Shown here: positions 11,323 through 19,096 of the stretch, piece by piece
How the letters are laid out: every line of letters starts with the position of its first letter
Position numbering within the stretch: the first letter of the stretch is position 1
Source of the DNA: Actinomycetes bacterium
GTDB taxonomy: Bacteria; Actinomycetota; Acidimicrobiia; IMCC26256; Chersky-534
Assembly (NCBI GenBank): GCA_025463865.1
Contig: JAODBH010000081.1
Span: 1-47,283 of the forward strand
Reading direction: 5' to 3'
Length of the DNA: 47,283 bases
The notes under the pieces: generated by a model
What the model saw: the letters and a program-made list of their open reading frames with translations, nothing else
The model's database searches: none
What the model was told of the DNA's origin: nothing
Made by a program: the position numbers and the translations under genes

Positions 11323-13029
11323 CTACGCGTCCGATCGCAGCAGATACGCGCCGGACGGGGTGAGTCCCCCACTGCTGACGACCGCGACCCGCGCGTTCGC
11401 GACCTGGCGCTCGCCGCCGTCGCCGCGGAGCTGGGTGACGGCCTCGTGGACGAGGCCCATCCCGTGGGTGCGACCGGCGGAGAGCTGCCCGCCGTGGGTG
11501 TTGAGCGCGACATTGCCGCCGTCACGCGCGATGTTGCGGCCGCCCTCGAGGAAGTCCTTCGCCTCGCCGATGCCGCAGAACCCGAGCCCCTCCAACCACG
11601 ACACGCAGTTGAACGAGAAGCCGTCGTAGAGCTCGGCCACCTGCACGTCGTCCGGACGCAAGGACGTGCGGGTCCAGAGGTGCGCGGCGGGGCCGAGGAC
11701 CTGGGGCTCGTGCGTGAGCGTCGACTGCTCCCACGCGATGCGCTCGGTCATCTGGGTACCGACCGCCTCGAGGTAGATCGGCTTCTGGCGCAGGTCGCCT
11801 GCCGTCTCACGGGCCGAGACCACGACCGCGATGGCACCGTCCATCGGCACGTCGCAGTCGTAGAGGCCGAACGGATCGCTGATCATGCGGGCCGAGAGGT
11901 AGTCGTCCATCGACATCGGATCGCGGTAGATCGCCTTGGGGTTCAGCATCGCGTTGGCCCGTTGGTTGAGCGCGACCCAGCCCAACGTCTCGCGGGTCGT
12001 GCCGTACTTCTTGAAGTGGTGCGACGCATAGAGCGCGAGGTTGTTGGCCGCCGACGACACCCCGAACGGACCGCTGTAGCTGTTGTAGCCACCGACCCGG
12101 CGGCGCGGCGGCGGACCCGACGCAGCCGGAGCCGACGGATCGGCGTTCGCGAACGCCTGCTCGGCCGCGGCCCGTTGCTGAGCGGCGAACGTCGCTTCCC
12201 ACACGGTGCGGAAGCAGACGACGTGGCGCACGAGACCCGCGGCGACGGCCATGGCGGCGGAGATGACCGACCCCGACGGGCCGAACGTCTCCATACCGCC
12301 CGTGTACCAGACGGGGCGGATCCCGAGCGCGTCCTCGACCGCGCTCACGCCGCCTTCGGCCATTCCGGGGAGGTCGGCGCCGGGATAGGTCGAGAGCCCG
12401 TCGATGTCGGAGAGCTCGAGGCCCGCGTCGGCGACCGCTTCCTTGATCGCCTCGACGGTCAACGCGATCGCGGGGCGCATCAGCCGACGACCCACCTGCG
12501 ACATGCCGATGCCGGTGATGACGGCTCGGTCCTCGAACTTGTCGGTGCGGACCATCGGGTTGATGTGGTCGAGGTGGTCCTCGGGCCCGATCTCGTCGGC
12601 GGGCAGCTCGTCGACCTCGCCCCCGTCGAGCTCGAAGTACGGCACCCAAACATCGGCGTCGTGCTCGAAGCGGACCTTGACCCGCGCCCCGACCTCGACG
12701 AGCTCAGGGGCGACGTCGACCACGTTGGAGATGAGCCGGACGCGCGGGTCCTCCTCGATCGCGATCAGCGCGATCGAGTGCGGCGGCGGGAACGCCGGGT
12801 CCCACGCGTGCCGGTTGACGGTCGCGCCCACGACGATCCCGCGGCCCGAGACGTCCTTGATGCCGATGTCGTCGGAGCGGCAGTACCGGCAGACGGGTAC
12901 GGGCGGGTGCAGCAGCGCGTCGCAGTGGTTGCAGTGACGGAACCGCAGGACCCCGTCTTCGCCCGCGGTCCAGAAGAAGGCGTTGTCGGTGGTGACGACG
13001 GGGAGGGGACGCAGGTTGGTGGCGCTCAC
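11323..13029 (-). CDS. Fusion of DUF35 zinc-ribbon/OB-fold domain and thiolase-like domain
   Basis: This 568-residue protein starts with GTG at 13029, overlapping the CoA-transferase stop by four bases. Residues 1-140 form a DUF35 acyl-CoA-associated unit: a zinc ribbon with C-x2-C pairs (CNHCDALLHPPVPVCRYC) and an OB fold. Residues 165-568 are a lipid-transfer/SCP-x-type thiolase (AVITGIGMSQVGRR, DGLSTYPG, VAELYDGFSFNC, and GGQLSAGRTHGMG with the conserved HG). Such pairs act on CoA thioesters in steroid side-chain or fatty-acid breakdown. At 21396-22996 the same two modules are separate genes. The substrate is unknown. Confidence 0.85.
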   Translation of the reverse strand: MSATNLRPLPVVTTDNAFFWTAGEDGVLRFRHCNHCDALLHPPVPVCRYCRSDDIGIKDVSGRGIVVGATVNRHAWDPAFPPPHSIALIAIEEDPRVRLISNVVDVAPELVEVGARVKVRFEHDADVWVPYFELDGGEVDELPADEIGPEDHLDHINPMVRTDKFEDRAVITGIGMSQVGRRLMRPAIALTVEAIKEAVADAGLELSDIDGLSTYPGADLPGMAEGGVSAVEDALGIRPVWYTGGMETFGPSGSVISAAMAVAAGLVRHVVCFRTVWEATFAAQQRAAAEQAFANADPSAPAASGPPPRRRVGGYNSYSGPFGVSSAANNLALYASHHFKKYGTTRETLGWVALNQRANAMLNPKAIYRDPMSMDDYLSARMISDPFGLYDCDVPMDGAIAVVVSARETAGDLRQKPIYLEAVGTQMTERIAWEQSTLTHEPQVLGPAAHLWTRTSLRPDDVQVAELYDGFSFNCVSWLEGLGFCGIGEAKDFLEGGRNIARDGGNVALNTHGGQLSAGRTHGMGLVHEAVTQLRGDGGERQVANARVAVVSSGGLTPSGAYLLRSDA

Positions 13030-14246
13030 GCGACGACGCCGCGGATCTTCAGGTCGATCAGCGCGTCGTCGTCGACACCGAGCTCGCCCTGCAGGATCGC
13101 GTCGCCGTGCTCGTTGAACTCGGGCGACCGCAGCGCGGGCCCGGCCTGGTTGTCGAACTGGATCGGCGGGGTGACCAGCCGGAACGGGATGCCCTCGGCG
13201 GTCGCGGTCTCGCCGATGAAGCCGTTGGCGATGACCATCGGATCTTCCGCGATGTCGACCGTGTTCTGCACCGGCGCCCACTGGCCCTTGATCCCGGTGA
13301 GGCGCTTCTTCCAGGTGTCGAACGTCTCGGAGAGGAAGGCCTCCTGCACCAGGTCGGCCGCCGCTCCCCCGTTGGACAGCAGGAGCTCACTGCTCGCGAA
13401 CCGCGGGTCGTCGATCCATTCGGGGTGGCCCAGCACGGTCGACGCCTCGGGCCAGTAGTGGAACCCCTGGAGCATGCAGAGCGAGATCCACCGGTCGTCG
13501 GAGGTTCGGTACATGCCGACGAGGGGGTTGCGGACGTTGCCGGGAGTGGGGTTCGCGTACGCCTGTCCCATCTGCAGCGAGAGCCCGATGCCGGCGCCGA
13601 TCGACCACATGCCGGACGCCAGCAGTGAGGTGTCGACGAAGGTGGCCTCACCCGTGCGCTCGCGGTGGAGCAGGGCGGTCGAGATGCCACCCGCGATGAA
13701 CATCGCACCGATCGAGTCGCCGAAGGCCGGGACCGACTGGCCGAGGATGTGCCCGAGCTCCGGCGGAGTGTTCGCGGCTGCGACACCCGAGCGGGCCCAG
13801 AAGCCGAGCGAGTCGTAACCGCCGGCGTCGACGTCGGGACCGCGACTGCCGTAGCCACTGCCCTGGACGTAGACGATGTCGGGGTTGTGGGCCCGGATCT
13901 CGTCGGGCGTGATGTGGAGCTTGGCCTGCACGGCGGGGAGCTTGTTGGTGAGGAAGACGTCCGAGGTCTCGACGAGCTTGTAGAGCAGCTCGAGCCCGGC
14001 GGGGTCGGAGAGGTCGAGACCGAGGCTCCGCTTCCCGCGGTTGGCGTGCTCCATGAGGATGTGGACGCCGCCACTGCCGACGTTGATCCCACCGCTGCTG
14101 CCGATGCCGCGCATGGCGTCGCCGCGCTCGGGGTGCTCGATCTTGATCACATCCGCACCCCAGCTCGCAAGGACCGCGCCGGCGAGCGGCACGAACGTGT
14201 GCTCGGCCACCTCCAGCACGCGGATGCCGTCCATCACGTTCGTCAT
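13026..14246 (-). CDS. CaiB/BaiF (family III) CoA-transferase
   Basis: This 406-residue protein moves CoA between acyl groups through an aspartyl-CoA intermediate. The N-terminus, GIRVLEVAEHTFVPLAGAVLASWGADVIKIEHPERGDAMR, is typical of the family. The region AFGDSIGAMFIAGGISTALLHRE carries the likely catalytic Asp, and DTSLLASGMW follows. It is coupled to the downstream DUF35-thiolase gene by a GTGA overlap, so the two probably handle the same acyl-CoA. The organic acid is not predictable from sequence. Confidence 0.92.
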   Translation of the reverse strand: MTNVMDGIRVLEVAEHTFVPLAGAVLASWGADVIKIEHPERGDAMRGIGSSGGINVGSGGVHILMEHANRGKRSLGLDLSDPAGLELLYKLVETSDVFLTNKLPAVQAKLHITPDEIRAHNPDIVYVQGSGYGSRGPDVDAGGYDSLGFWARSGVAAANTPPELGHILGQSVPAFGDSIGAMFIAGGISTALLHRERTGEATFVDTSLLASGMWSIGAGIGLSLQMGQAYANPTPGNVRNPLVGMYRTSDDRWISLCMLQGFHYWPEASTVLGHPEWIDDPRFASSELLLSNGGAAADLVQEAFLSETFDTWKKRLTGIKGQWAPVQNTVDIAEDPMVIANGFIGETATAEGIPFRLVTPPIQFDNQAGPALRSPEFNEHGDAILQGELGVDDDALIDLKIRGVVA

Positions 14247-14383
14247 GTCAGATCTCCCGGTCGTGTCGTCGCGGGCCGTTCGGCGGCCCCACGCCGGGGC
14301 AATATACGGCCCCCACCGGGCCGCTGCGTCGGCGCGTGGCCTTGGTGACCGGACGGGAGAAGCCCGGCGCTAGCGTTTCGCAC

Positions 14384-14566
14384 ATGGCCACCGAACAGCG
14401 AGTCAGCACCTGCAAGCTGGACGACGTCAACGAGCTTCTGGCGATGTGGAACACCGAGGGCTGGATGGCGGTGTCGATCGACACGTGGGTGGCGGCCGCG
14501 ACCCCGAAGGTCGAGTCGCACACGCGGGCCACGGTCCTGTTCCAGCGCGAAACCGCCGACGGCTGA
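14384..14566 (+). CDS. Small 60-residue protein, DUF4177-like
   Basis: It runs from ATG at 14384 to TGA at 14564-14566. The pattern VNELLAMWNTEGWMAVSIDTW followed by a strand ending VLFQRE recalls small DUF4177-type proteins, where LNxxxxEGWELVS precedes a terminal FxR strand. This match is from memory and tentative. It is soluble, with one Cys and no membrane segment. It is divergent from the CoA-transferase gene across 137 bases and has no obvious Shine-Dalgarno, so it may be leaderless. Confidence 0.55.
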   Translation: MATEQRVSTCKLDDVNELLAMWNTEGWMAVSIDTWVAAATPKVESHTRATVLFQRETADG

Positions 14567-14605
14567 CGTCCTCGGCCCGAGGCGCCTGCCGCCGGCGGGT
14601 ACCGC

Positions 14606-14830
14606 CTACAGCGGGTACTCGTCGCGCTGCTCGATCACCGTCCGACGACGGCCGGCACCGTAGGGCGAGTAGGAGCTCCAGAACAGGACGGAGAGCAGCA
14701 ACCCGAGGGCTCCGATGCCCATCAGGATCCAGCCGACCATGATCAGGTCGACGCCGTTCACCGTCTTGGTCACGGCGAATGCGAGCACCGCTCCCACCCC
14801 CATGAGGAAGATGCTGACCCCGGTGCTCAT
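14606..14830 (-). CDS. DUF6458-like two-helix membrane protein
   Basis: This 74-residue protein has two transmembrane helices, about residues 4-22 (VSIFLMGVGAVLAFAV) and 28-50 (LIMVGWILMGIGALGLLLSV). A WSSYSPYG segment and a basic tail (RRRTVIEQRDEYPL) follow. The layout matches the actinobacterial DUF6458 family as I remember it, whose function is unknown. GGGAGGGATCC before the ATG is a good ribosome site. It is convergent with the small gene ending at 14566. Confidence 0.75.
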   Translation of the reverse strand: MSTGVSIFLMGVGAVLAFAVTKTVNGVDLIMVGWILMGIGALGLLLSVLFWSSYSPYGAGRRRTVIEQRDEYPL

Positions 14831-15004
14831 GTCGGATCCCTCCCGATGCGCCGTCGTTCGCCACGGACGGTGGTTGGCCTACCCGCGTCCGCGGCACCCG
14901 AAACGCTCCCGGCCCGGCGTCGAGGGTGGTCGGCGCTCCCCCAGGCATGGTTCGCTGTGCGGGACCGCCGATGCGTCAACTCAGGGAGAAGGGCAGAACA
15001 AGGG

Positions 15005-15880
15005 ATGACCTCACCTGTGCTCGCCTCGCTCGACGTCCGTCCCCTCAGCGGGGCCATCGGGGCCGAGGTCGTCGGCGTCGACCTCGCGAACCTCTCCGAC
15101 GAGCAGTGGGCCGCGATCCACGACGCCTGGCTCGAACACCTCGTGCTGTTCTTCCCCGACCAGCACCTCACACCCGACGAGCACGTCGCGATGGGCCGTC
15201 GATTGGGCGAGATCGACATCCACCCGTTCATCTCCAAGCTCGACGACGAGCACCCCGAGGTCGCCGTCATCGCGGGCACGCGCGGGTACGCCGACAACTG
15301 GCACACCGACGTCACGTTCAGCGAGACACCTCCGCTGGCTTCGATCCTGCGCATGGACACCCTGCCGGCGCGCGGCGGCGACACGTTGTTCTCCAACCAG
15401 TACCTCGCGTACGAGACGCTGTCCGCGCCGATGCGCCAGCTGCTCGACGGGCTGACGACCGTGCACACCGCCTACGAGTACCGACACCCCGAGCAGTCGG
15501 CCCGCCATCCCGCGGTCTGTGTGCACCCCGAGACCGGCCGCAAGATGCTGTACGTGAACCGCGTGTTCACGTCGCACTTCCCCGAGCTCTCACGCCGCGA
15601 GAGCGACATGCTCCTCAACGAGCTCGTCGATTGGTCGGAGCAGGCTTCGTTCCAATGCCGCTACCGCTGGACCGAAGGTGCGGTCGCGATGTGGGACAAC
15701 CGTTGCACGCAGCACTACGGCGCGAACGACTACGACGATCTCCGGGTCGTGCACCGGGTGACCGTCGTCGGTGAGCGCCCGATCGGACCCGATCGACCCG
15801 ACTGGCCGGTGTTCGACGACGTGAACACGAAGGTCAGCAACCACCGCCGCATCGCCCCGGTGGGACCGGTCCGCTCCTGA
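15005..15880 (+). CDS. TauD/TfdA-family Fe(II)/2-oxoglutarate dioxygenase
   Basis: This 291-residue protein hydroxylates a substrate using O2, Fe(II) and 2-oxoglutarate. The iron triad is HxD (His100, Asp102, in NWHTDVTF) plus a distal His (CTQHYG, near 250). A downstream Arg (RVVHRV) is suited to bind 2-oxoglutarate. The N-terminus LSGAIGAEVVGVDL and GGDTLFSNQYLAYE are typical of taurine/alkyl-sulfate-type enzymes. GGGAGAAGGG before the ATG sets the start. No sulfonate transporter is nearby, so the substrate remains open. Confidence 0.92.
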   Translation: MTSPVLASLDVRPLSGAIGAEVVGVDLANLSDEQWAAIHDAWLEHLVLFFPDQHLTPDEHVAMGRRLGEIDIHPFISKLDDEHPEVAVIAGTRGYADNWHTDVTFSETPPLASILRMDTLPARGGDTLFSNQYLAYETLSAPMRQLLDGLTTVHTAYEYRHPEQSARHPAVCVHPETGRKMLYVNRVFTSHFPELSRRESDMLLNELVDWSEQASFQCRYRWTEGAVAMWDNRCTQHYGANDYDDLRVVHRVTVVGERPIGPDRPDWPVFDDVNTKVSNHRRIAPVGPVRS

Positions 15881-15930
15881 TATTGCGGCGCTCGCGGGGA
15901 GCTCCTGAAGACGACGACCTAACCCGTTCG

Positions 15931-16404
15931 TCAGCCCGCCAGCGCCGATCCCGAGCGCTCGAGGTGGGCATGCAACACGCCGACGGCTTCCTCGGACCGA
16001 CCCTCGAGCTCGAGCTCGGCGAACCGGTCGATGGCCTGCTCGTGGGCGACGAGGTCGGCGAGCACGTCGTCGTGGCCGCCGATCTCCTGCAGCCGCAGGA
16101 ACTTGGTCAAGAAGTCGGGCAGCGCTCCCCTGAGGCCCTCGAGGAGACCGGTCCAGGACTGGTCGGCCATGCCGCCGGCCAGCTCCAGCCCCTGCGCCGC
16201 CATCGGTGCCGGGTCGACCTCGAGGCCGGCCTCGTCGACGAGCGGCCGCAGGTGCGAGGCGGTCAGCGCCTCGATCCGCTGCAGCATCCGGACCTTCTCC
16301 CGCTGAGCAACGTCCGACATCACGTCGGCGAGGGTGCCGAAGAACGTGTCCCCGAACACCTCTCCCCCGTAGGCCTCGATCAGCAGCTCGTCGTACTCAC
16401 TCAT
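15931..16404 (-). CDS. Helical protein, possibly ferritin-like
   Basis: This 157-residue soluble, mostly helical protein carries Glu/His placements (GEVFGDTFFGTL; REKVRMLQRIEALTASHLRPL; LQEIGG; LVAHEQAIDRFAELELEG) that recall ferritin-like four-helix bundles. The spacing does not give a clean ExxH pair, so iron binding is unproven. It has no signal peptide. It lies convergent to the dioxygenase with a 50-base gap. The family call is tentative; a diiron or tRNA-hydroxylase-like role is one possibility. Confidence 0.6.
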   Translation of the reverse strand: MSEYDELLIEAYGGEVFGDTFFGTLADVMSDVAQREKVRMLQRIEALTASHLRPLVDEAGLEVDPAPMAAQGLELAGGMADQSWTGLLEGLRGALPDFLTKFLRLQEIGGHDDVLADLVAHEQAIDRFAELELEGRSEEAVGVLHAHLERSGSALAG

Positions 16405-16483
16405 GTGGCCTCCCCGCTCAGCGCTCCCGACAACTCGTGAGCCTAGGGCGGCGGGCCGGTGCCGGAGGGAGAACGCCGGATGC

Positions 16484-17464
16484 TCACGGCTTCAGGTGCG
16501 CGGCGATGAAGCGGCGGACCTCTTCGGACGACTCGCGGTCCTCCGGCGCGCCGAAGAAGCCGCCGTGGGGCATCGCCTCGAACACGTGGAGCTCGGCGTC
16601 GACACCGGCCGCGCGCAGCTTGCGGTGCATGCGCACCGTGTTCGAGAGGAAGAGGTCGCGGGTGCCGGACTGCAGGAACGTCGGCGGGAAGTCGGCGGTG
16701 AAATCGCCGAACAGCGGCGACACGTACGGGTCGGTCAGGTCGTGGCCGCCGGCATAGAGCAGGTTCGCGGGCATGAGGCTGCGGGTCAGCACCGCATCGA
16801 CGCCGAGGTTCGTTTGGAACGAGTCACCGGATTCGGTGAGGTCGACCTCGGGCGTCATCAGGACGAGCGCCGCGGGCATGGGCAGCCCTTCGTCGCGCGC
16901 CCGGAGCATGAGCGCGGCGGCGAGATTGCCGCCCGCGGAGCCGCCACCCACGACGATCGTCTCGGGCGCGTGGTCCTCGAGCAGGCTCCGGTACACGACC
17001 AGGCAGTCGTCGAGCGCCGCGGGATACGGATGTCGGGGTGGCATGCGGTAGTCGACGGCCAACGTGTGCATGCGCGTGCCCGCGGCATTGCCGATGGCCA
17101 TCGCGCGACAGCCTGGCCCGGCGCCCATGACGAGCGCGCCGCCGTGGATGTCGTAGTAGATCGGGTCGTCGGCCCCGTTCGGAGCCCCTTCGGGCGTGAC
17201 GTCGAACACCGGGACCCCGTCGACGGAGAGCTCGGCGACCGTGACGTTCGCGCCGGCGTTCCGGAGCTCCATCGCCATGAGCAGTCCGGCGTCGGCCTGT
17301 TCGACGTAGGCGACCCAGCCGGGAACGTCGTCCAGCTCGGGGTACTCCGCGCTTCCGAACGCCGGCATCGAGAGAAACTGCTGGGCTTCGGGACTCACCG
17401 AGGTCGGGACCGGGAAGGTCCGGGCCGGGGATTCCGGGCTCCCCGTTTCGGGCGCGTCGACCAT
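16484..17464 (-). CDS. Alpha/beta hydrolase, hormone-sensitive-lipase group
   Basis: This 326-residue esterase-type enzyme has the oxyanion-hole HGG motif (YYDIHGGALVMG) and the nucleophile elbow GGGSAGGNLAAAL. That elbow is a GxSxG form with Gly where most HSL members have Asp (GDSAGG). The catalytic His sits in MPHGGFFG near the C-terminus, and an Asp in the TRDLFL region could complete the triad. There is no signal peptide. The substrate is unknown; short acyl esters are typical for the group. It is divergent from the alcohol dehydrogenase. Confidence 0.9.
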   Translation of the reverse strand: MVDAPETGSPESPARTFPVPTSVSPEAQQFLSMPAFGSAEYPELDDVPGWVAYVEQADAGLLMAMELRNAGANVTVAELSVDGVPVFDVTPEGAPNGADDPIYYDIHGGALVMGAGPGCRAMAIGNAAGTRMHTLAVDYRMPPRHPYPAALDDCLVVYRSLLEDHAPETIVVGGGSAGGNLAAALMLRARDEGLPMPAALVLMTPEVDLTESGDSFQTNLGVDAVLTRSLMPANLLYAGGHDLTDPYVSPLFGDFTADFPPTFLQSGTRDLFLSNTVRMHRKLRAAGVDAELHVFEAMPHGGFFGAPEDRESSEEVRRFIAAHLKP

Positions 17465-17641
17465 GGCACCATCTCCTTGCTCGCGGTACGCCGACGGTAC
17501 CGGCTGGAGCCGCGACCGTCGCCGACGGAGAACCGCGTCATCCCCCCGGTACGCACGACCGACCGAGCAGCCCTACGATCCGGCATCGGCCGGTGTCCAG
17601 CACGCCGACCGGCCTTTCACAGCGATCGACAGGGGTGGACG

Positions 17642-18718
17642 ATGCGCGCAGCGATCTACGTGGGTCCCGGAGCCGAGCTCTCCGTCGAGGACGTCGAACC
17701 CATCGCGGCCGAGGGCCGCGAGGTCATCGTCCGGATGGAAGCGAGTGGGGTGTGCCACTCGGATCTGTCGGTCATCGACGGCAACTTCCCGGGGCCGCCC
17801 CCGACGGTGCTCGGTCACGAGGGCTGCGCGATCGTCGAGTGGGTCGGACCCGAGGTGACCCGCGTGAAGGTCGGGCAACGCGTGATCCTCTCGCTCTCAC
17901 CGGTCTGCGGCACGTGCTGGCACTGCCTCCGCAACGAGACCCACCTGTGCGAGCTCGGCCTGCCGCTCCTCGGCACCCTTCGCGTCCGTCGGTCCGACGG
18001 TTCGGTCGCCAACGCGCTCATGGGCCTCGGGACGTTCGCCGACGTCGCCACCGTCCACGAGGCGTCCTGCGTCCCCGTCGAGACCGACCTGCCTTCGGAG
18101 CAGCTCGCGCTCATCGGTTGCGGCGTGACCACCGGCCTCGGCGCGGCGCTCAACACCGCGGAGGTCCGGGCGGGTGACACCGTCGCGGTGATCGGCTGCG
18201 GCGGCGTCGGGACGTCGGTCATCCAGGGCGCCCGCATCGCCGGGGCCTCGCGCATCTACGCGATCGACCCGGTGGCGCTCAAGCGCGACACCGCGCTGCA
18301 ACTCGGTGCCACCGACGCCGTCGACCCCGACGACGGCGACCCGGTCGAACAGATCCGATCCCTCACCGGCGGCCGCGGCGTCGACCACGCCTTCGAGGTC
18401 GTCGGCAACGCCGACCTCATGACCCAGGCGCTGGCGATGACCCGCAGGGGCGGCACCACCATCCTGGTCGGGGTGCCGAAGTACGACGTCTCCCTCTCCG
18501 TCCCCGTCCTGCCGCTCATCACCCAGGACCGCACCATCAAGGGCAGCTACTACGGCTCCTCGCGGGCGCACCGCGACTTCCCTCGCTTCATCGACCTCAT
18601 CGAGTCCGGCCGCCTCGACCTCGACGCGATGATCACGAAGCGGTTCGGGCTCGACGACGTGAACGACGCGTTCGCGGCGATGCGCACCGGCGAGGCCGTT
18701 CGCAGCGTCATCATCTGA
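17642..18718 (+). CDS. Zinc-dependent alcohol dehydrogenase (MDR, class III-like)
   Basis: This 358-residue NAD(P)-dependent dehydrogenase has catalytic-zinc residues Cys38 and the GHE motif at 58-60. Its structural-zinc lobe is C-x2-C-x2-C-x7-C (89, 92, 95, 103). The Rossmann motif is VIGCGGVGTSVIQGARIAGA, near 185. The C-terminal FIDLIESGRLDLDAMITKRFGLDDVNDAF is typical of the actinobacterial class used for alcohols or mycothiol- and glutathione-linked aldehydes. The start follows a GGGGTGG ribosome site. The substrate cannot be fixed from sequence. Confidence 0.93.
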   Translation: MRAAIYVGPGAELSVEDVEPIAAEGREVIVRMEASGVCHSDLSVIDGNFPGPPPTVLGHEGCAIVEWVGPEVTRVKVGQRVILSLSPVCGTCWHCLRNETHLCELGLPLLGTLRVRRSDGSVANALMGLGTFADVATVHEASCVPVETDLPSEQLALIGCGVTTGLGAALNTAEVRAGDTVAVIGCGGVGTSVIQGARIAGASRIYAIDPVALKRDTALQLGATDAVDPDDGDPVEQIRSLTGGRGVDHAFEVVGNADLMTQALAMTRRGGTTILVGVPKYDVSLSVPVLPLITQDRTIKGSYYGSSRAHRDFPRFIDLIESGRLDLDAMITKRFGLDDVNDAFAAMRTGEAVRSVII

Positions 18719-18727
18719 ACCAGGTTG

Positions 18728-18747
18728 CGACCGGCGCTCGACGGTCG
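18728..18747. terminator. Weak hairpin between convergent genes
   Basis: CGACCG (18728-18733) pairs with CGGTCG (18742-18747) over an 8-base loop, ten bases after the alcohol dehydrogenase stop and before the end of the convergent DUF1543 gene. The six-base stem without a T-run makes terminator function uncertain. Confidence 0.35.
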
Positions 18748-18776
18748 GGCGGTGAGTGGGTGCGGTAGCGGAGCAC

Positions 18777-19028
18777 TCAGGTGGAGTACTCCTGGTCGAG
18801 CGCGACCCGGTCGGCGCCACCGACCTCGACCAGCGAGACCTCGTAGCCGTCGATCACGTCGAGACGCTGGACCGCGTCGACGTGCGCCCGCCCGGTGCCG
18901 GTCCACTTCGCCTTGGCCCGCTTGCGGACGTCCTTCATGTCGTCCCCGACGACGAACACGACCTCGTGGTCCTCGCCCATGCGCCCGGGTGCGAGCACAC
19001 CGCCGAGATACACCGCGTACAGCCCCAT
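18777..19028 (-). CDS. DUF1543-like small protein
   Basis: This 83-residue protein begins MGLYAVYLGGVLAPGRMGEDH and continues with VVFVVGDD and a VDAVQRLDVIDGYEVSLVEV strand. The LYAVYLGG start, the acidic-His step and the VFVVG strand fit the DUF1543 family as I recall it, whose function is unknown. GGAGGG lies five bases before the ATG and fixes the start. It is soluble, and it lies downstream of the tandem CoA-transferase on the same strand with a 68-base gap. Confidence 0.75.
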   Translation of the reverse strand: MGLYAVYLGGVLAPGRMGEDHEVVFVVGDDMKDVRKRAKAKWTGTGRAHVDAVQRLDVIDGYEVSLVEVGGADRVALDQEYST

Positions 19029-19096
19029 CGACACCCTCCGAGCAACCAGTGACGACCCCCGAGTCGAGGATCCGCGGCCGGCGCCGTCCGAAGCCG

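Noticed and set aside
14589-14598. CCGCCGGCGG palindrome between convergent small genes
   Set aside because: The palindrome has no loop and is common in such GC-rich DNA. It is not convincing as a terminator.
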